In this document: positions 60,513-64,000 of the stretch, one piece after another
Numbering within the stretch: position 1 is the stretch's first letter
Layout: each line of letters opens with the position of its first letter
Source of the DNA: Penelope pileata
Lineage: Eukaryota > Chordata > Aves > Galliformes > Cracidae
Direction: 5' to 3'
NCBI GenBank assembly: GCA_013396635.1
Contig: WBMW01003950.1
Location: 2,147,308 to 2,211,307 of the forward strand
Length of the DNA: 64,000 bases
Program-made: the position numbers and the translations under genes
The notes under the pieces: model-generated
Database searches by the model: none
What the model was told of the DNA's origin: nothing
The model's input: only the letters and a program-made list of their open reading frames with translations

Positions 60513-60999
60513 CTGCTAGCAAAGGGCCTCACAGTCTCTCAGAAGCTGGAGTAGCACCCACAGTGTCTTGTCTGATCCTAGTGGTGGCATAGGAAAGCCA
60601 GTAACCTCTACATCGGACACACCTTAAACATTGACACTTACAGCCTCAGACTGTATTTAGATCTTAAGCTCTTGAACCTGAATTGGGGCAGGTTGCCTAG
60701 TGTGGCAAAGTGCCTGCCCTTTGATATGAGCAGATTAGTTATTTCACAGCCTGATACAAAAAGTGATAACACAGTCTATTCTTAGGGATGGTATCACCTT
60801 TAAGAGTGAGAAAAATACTTAGCAATTCATGAGCAACTGAACAAGATTTGCTTACGTGTGGCTCACAGCACAACTCATGTCTTAATAGACAAATTGTCTC
60901 CTGGATACTTCACAAACCCTTCGAGATTATTTATATCCTCTCCTACTTGAGATTACAACATTTCCCCGACGGCAATTACAGCAATGGCCTACCTGAAAT

Positions 61000-63900
61000 A
61001 GCAGGACAAAAGAGTCTCTGATCTTTCATGTCACAGACAGCATCCAGAGACGAAGGACAGAGCCAGACAGCCTCTTTGGGGATCTGTGTCTGCCTGGCCC
61101 ACAGAGCTCTGGGGGGTTCTGCTTGGCACAGTGCTCTTCTGACCCGGGCACTTGAGTGTGAGAGAGGCAGGCCTGCTTGCTGTTGGTCTTTAAGCAAAGC
61201 AAAACGGGCAGACTTGAAACAAATTGTACCTGCTGGTGAATTTAAAATAGATAAATATTGCATAAACCTACTGGCTACCTTAGTTATTTATGAACTCACA
61301 AAATACTTTAATTCCTGAAGCAGGAAGCACTCAAACCTCAAAACATTTTGCAACTAGCTCCTGTGACTTAAGGTCATTGAATAAATGACCTATAGATATT
61401 TTCATGTGAGTGCAGAACATACCTGCAAATTTCTGGAAGTCTAATCAGGGTGGACTTCAGATGTGGTGTGCGTGAGTGGGTATTAAGCACTCCTACAAAT
61501 AGTGCTCACATCAGGTGTGCTTATTTATATCAGTGGAAGCTTAATGTCAGCTACAAATTTTGAACAAATTTGTATGATTGATATTCAGATTCTTACAGTA
61601 CTTTATATAACAGCCAAACTATAAAGGCACCCTGTAGGCCATTAAAACTTTGTTGTGAACTTAACTCTCCACTTCCTGAGACATTTCTGAATTGGGAATT
61701 TTACATTGTCTGCTCCAGCTGTGGTTAGTCTTGAAGAAAAAGTGAACTCTAAGGGTCTGTAACTCAGAGTCAAAAATGGTGAAGCAAACTAAAGTAAAAT
61801 GATTTGAAAATCTACCAAGAACCATTTCAGGTATAAAATTCAATCTCACATTCAAGAATCTTGTTTAACCAAAAGAGCAGTTATTCCATATGTTTTAAAT
61901 AATTCTGAAAATTGCTTTATAGAAACTAACTTCAGACTATTCTGCTCACTCTCTGGAATTCTTTATACAAAAGTTGTTTCAAAAATATTGCTGTTTACAG
62001 AAAGAACCATATGGAAATAATTTGGCATATTTTTTTTTCTGTATCATATCTGGGATTGATTAGTGTGACTTGGGTTTTCAAATTAAAAAAAGAGGAAAAA
62101 AAAAAGCTCTTTTACAGTAGTAGTTGCTTCCAAATGAATGGATCTGATTTCCCTTTAATACTTGCAGGACAAGAAGTGGCTGTTCAGTTCCTTTTAAGAA
62201 TCTTCCCTCCTGCTGGAGTTTATTGAGTTTTGTCATTCCAAAAATAGTATTTCTGGTTGCTTGAGTTACAACTCCTCACTGAACTTTTTAGTAGTAGTAA
62301 TACATTTTTATTCTGCTTTTATCAGATCTCAGTTTTTAGCTGTGACGTGTGTTCTGCCAGGTCTTGCCCTTTCTTTATCCTTCAAGGAGGCAGAAGCAGC
62401 AGCAGCATGACCATCTAAGCCTTCAGCTTACATCTCGCAGTGTAGTAACACATGGCTTCATTATTCTTTCATAAAGTACATACTGCTGTCATCAGAGCTT
62501 GATCTCAGGTTGACTTTCAAGTTTACAGTGCTCATATCTAAAGAAAACTGAATCAAAGTAGGATCAAAACATGAAAGTAGAGAACATTCTGTAGCCTGGA
62601 AGGACTTCCAAATACGCTGACTCACCGGGCATCCATTAAGAAGAACCGAGTAGAAGTAGATTTTTCTTGTTCTTAATTCTGGCTTAGTAAACCTCTTCAG
62701 AGGTTGTGTGCCCTAACTTCTTTCTTCATAGTCAGGTTCTGTACTGTCTTAATAAAAACCCAACATCCATACATGGTCAGAAGAGAGATAAAGTAAAAAA
62801 GCCCAAGTCATTCCCCCACTGTGTATATCAAGAGTTCCTAGACTGTTCTGTCCCCTATTGCTCCGATGCTGCTCGTCTGATAAGTGTTTTGGTCATGGCG
62901 CAGGGACTGCTGGGCTGGTCCCTGTGCAAGGCTGTGATTCTCCCCAGCATGTCTTCTCTGCTGCAATGTCTGTATGGGGTCTGGTGCAGAAACTTAATGG
63001 AGGTGCCCAAGATGTAGGAGGTGAGGCTGAACTGACTGACGAAGATGAAGATACTAACATAGCAGCTGGGATATGGAAAAGGATATGGAAGAGAAAGGTT
63101 GCTATATCTCCAGAACTGCTGACTAAAGTGCACCTGTGCTTTGTGCCTAGCAAGGCTGTGTCTACGAGATTGCTTACAACCTGGGGGTCTCGGCCCCGGC
63201 TGAGCTCACCTTAAGAGCTCTTTGCAAAATTGCATATCACTATAGCCAAGGGATCTGCTGGAAACCATAGGTAGGGTTGGTAGTCTGTGTCTTACGAGGC
63301 CAGTGCAGACTCAGAAACCAGGTGATGGCAGCCTTAGTTCAGAAAGCGTAGCTGTTAATTCTTGTCACATTCCTGAGTTGTCCTTTAAGGAACATGTTGT
63401 GACAGCAGGTATCAGACCTTCCCTGCAGCCAGAGGTTCAATTAGGAACGGTGGAGTCTGAGCCTCATCTAACTCTCCGCCCGTCTGTTTCTATTAGCTGA
63501 ACAGTTTTTAAGTCTCATTATTACATTGTGAATCTAGACAGATTTTCTGGACGTTGATGAGATTTCACACTTCAGTTTTGGTGGTGCGGGAGATGCCTAA
63601 GATGTAACTACTGAAGCCATGAGAAAACAGTTTTTAAAATTGAAAGCATTTAAGTCAAACAGAGTTAGCAATATGAAAAATGAAAGTCAGTGTGTTGCCA
63701 AAACCATATCAGTGACTGAGGATTTCAGTTTAAAAATTGTGGTCTGGGTGCTTATACTGTAAGTGTATATTATAGACATAGCCTGTATAGGGTAATATAT
63801 ACTTAGAAGCAGGATGTAAGTACTTCAGTAATGCAGAATGAAAATGTGCAAGTTGAAACTGCTTCACTTGTCATCCCTGGGTTGATGTATGCTTCTGTAA

Positions 63901-64000
63901 TAAAAAGCGCACACAAAAAGGTTCAGTGTACAGCTTGTCTTTTAGTCCAAGCTTGGCAGCTGACAACAGATTAGATTTTTCAGAAAACTGGAGGAAAAGT
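61000..64000. other. Stretch without a recognised gene
   Basis: No repeat or RNA gene was recognised. 61000-61170 is richer in G+C than its surroundings, and on the minus strand it ends with a possible donor (ATTTCAG then GTAGGC near 60996). An open stretch at 62858-63214 (118 codons, plus) contains an acidic run but no known motif. Confidence 0.4.

Noticed and set aside
1..64000. CRISPR arrays, operons, phage or bacterial mobile systems
   Set aside because: No direct-repeat/spacer arrays or prokaryotic gene structure; the CR1 elements and splice-like signals indicate a vertebrate genome.

Overview
This window looks like avian nuclear DNA, probably from a galliform bird. The best evidence is several CR1 (chicken repeat 1) retrotransposon fragments. 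These include one copy that keeps the CR1 3' end with its terminal 8-bp ATTCTATG-type repeats (56737-57040), a longer copy cut off by an assembly gap (40567-40979), and two short antisense 3' ends (19806-19899, 21711-21855). Nothing prokaryotic is present: there are no operons, and nearly all of the many 60-180 codon open stretches read as chance ORFs in non-coding DNA.

Layout. 1-6100 is AT-rich unique sequence with short A/T tracts and a 24-bp tandem duplication. 6105-6760 holds two very decayed CR1 relics in opposite orientations, followed by a mixed-composition block to about 8135 with a strong 17-bp inverted repeat at 7353-7402. 8140-21700 is unique sequence with simple repeats ((AAAAAG)n at 12.57 kb, TA-rich repeats at 14.5-14.7 kb), a G-rich block near 10.3-11.0 kb and a small CR1 end. 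21994-22690 is a long C/T-only low-complexity tract interrupted by a 465-base run of N, with a different repeat unit on each side. 22.7-40.5 kb is unique sequence with no recognised gene. 40567-40979 is the CR1 copy ending at a 13-N gap. 41.0-56.6 kb is unique sequence with scattered splice-flanked exon candidates. 56737-57040 is the second CR1 copy. 54.9 kb and 58.3 kb carry what I take to be fragments of old amniote interspersed repeats.

Genes. No protein in the window can be named. The best coding candidate is a minus-strand exon at 58466-58758: it has a long pyrimidine tract and AG acceptor, 97 open codons and an AG|GTAAGC donor. Two further splice-bounded segments upstream on the same strand (59938-60039 and 60443-60512) could join it in one transcript. 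The frame that stays open through those two stops halfway through the third exon. They may therefore be 5' untranslated exons with translation starting at an ATG within 58466-58758, or the transcript may be non-coding. The rest is most simply read as intronic or intergenic DNA of a large vertebrate locus.

I found no clear new biological system. The items most worth a second look are the candidate spliced minus-strand gene, the two assembly gaps (one inside a homopyrimidine tract, one exactly at a CR1 break), and several strong inverted repeats.
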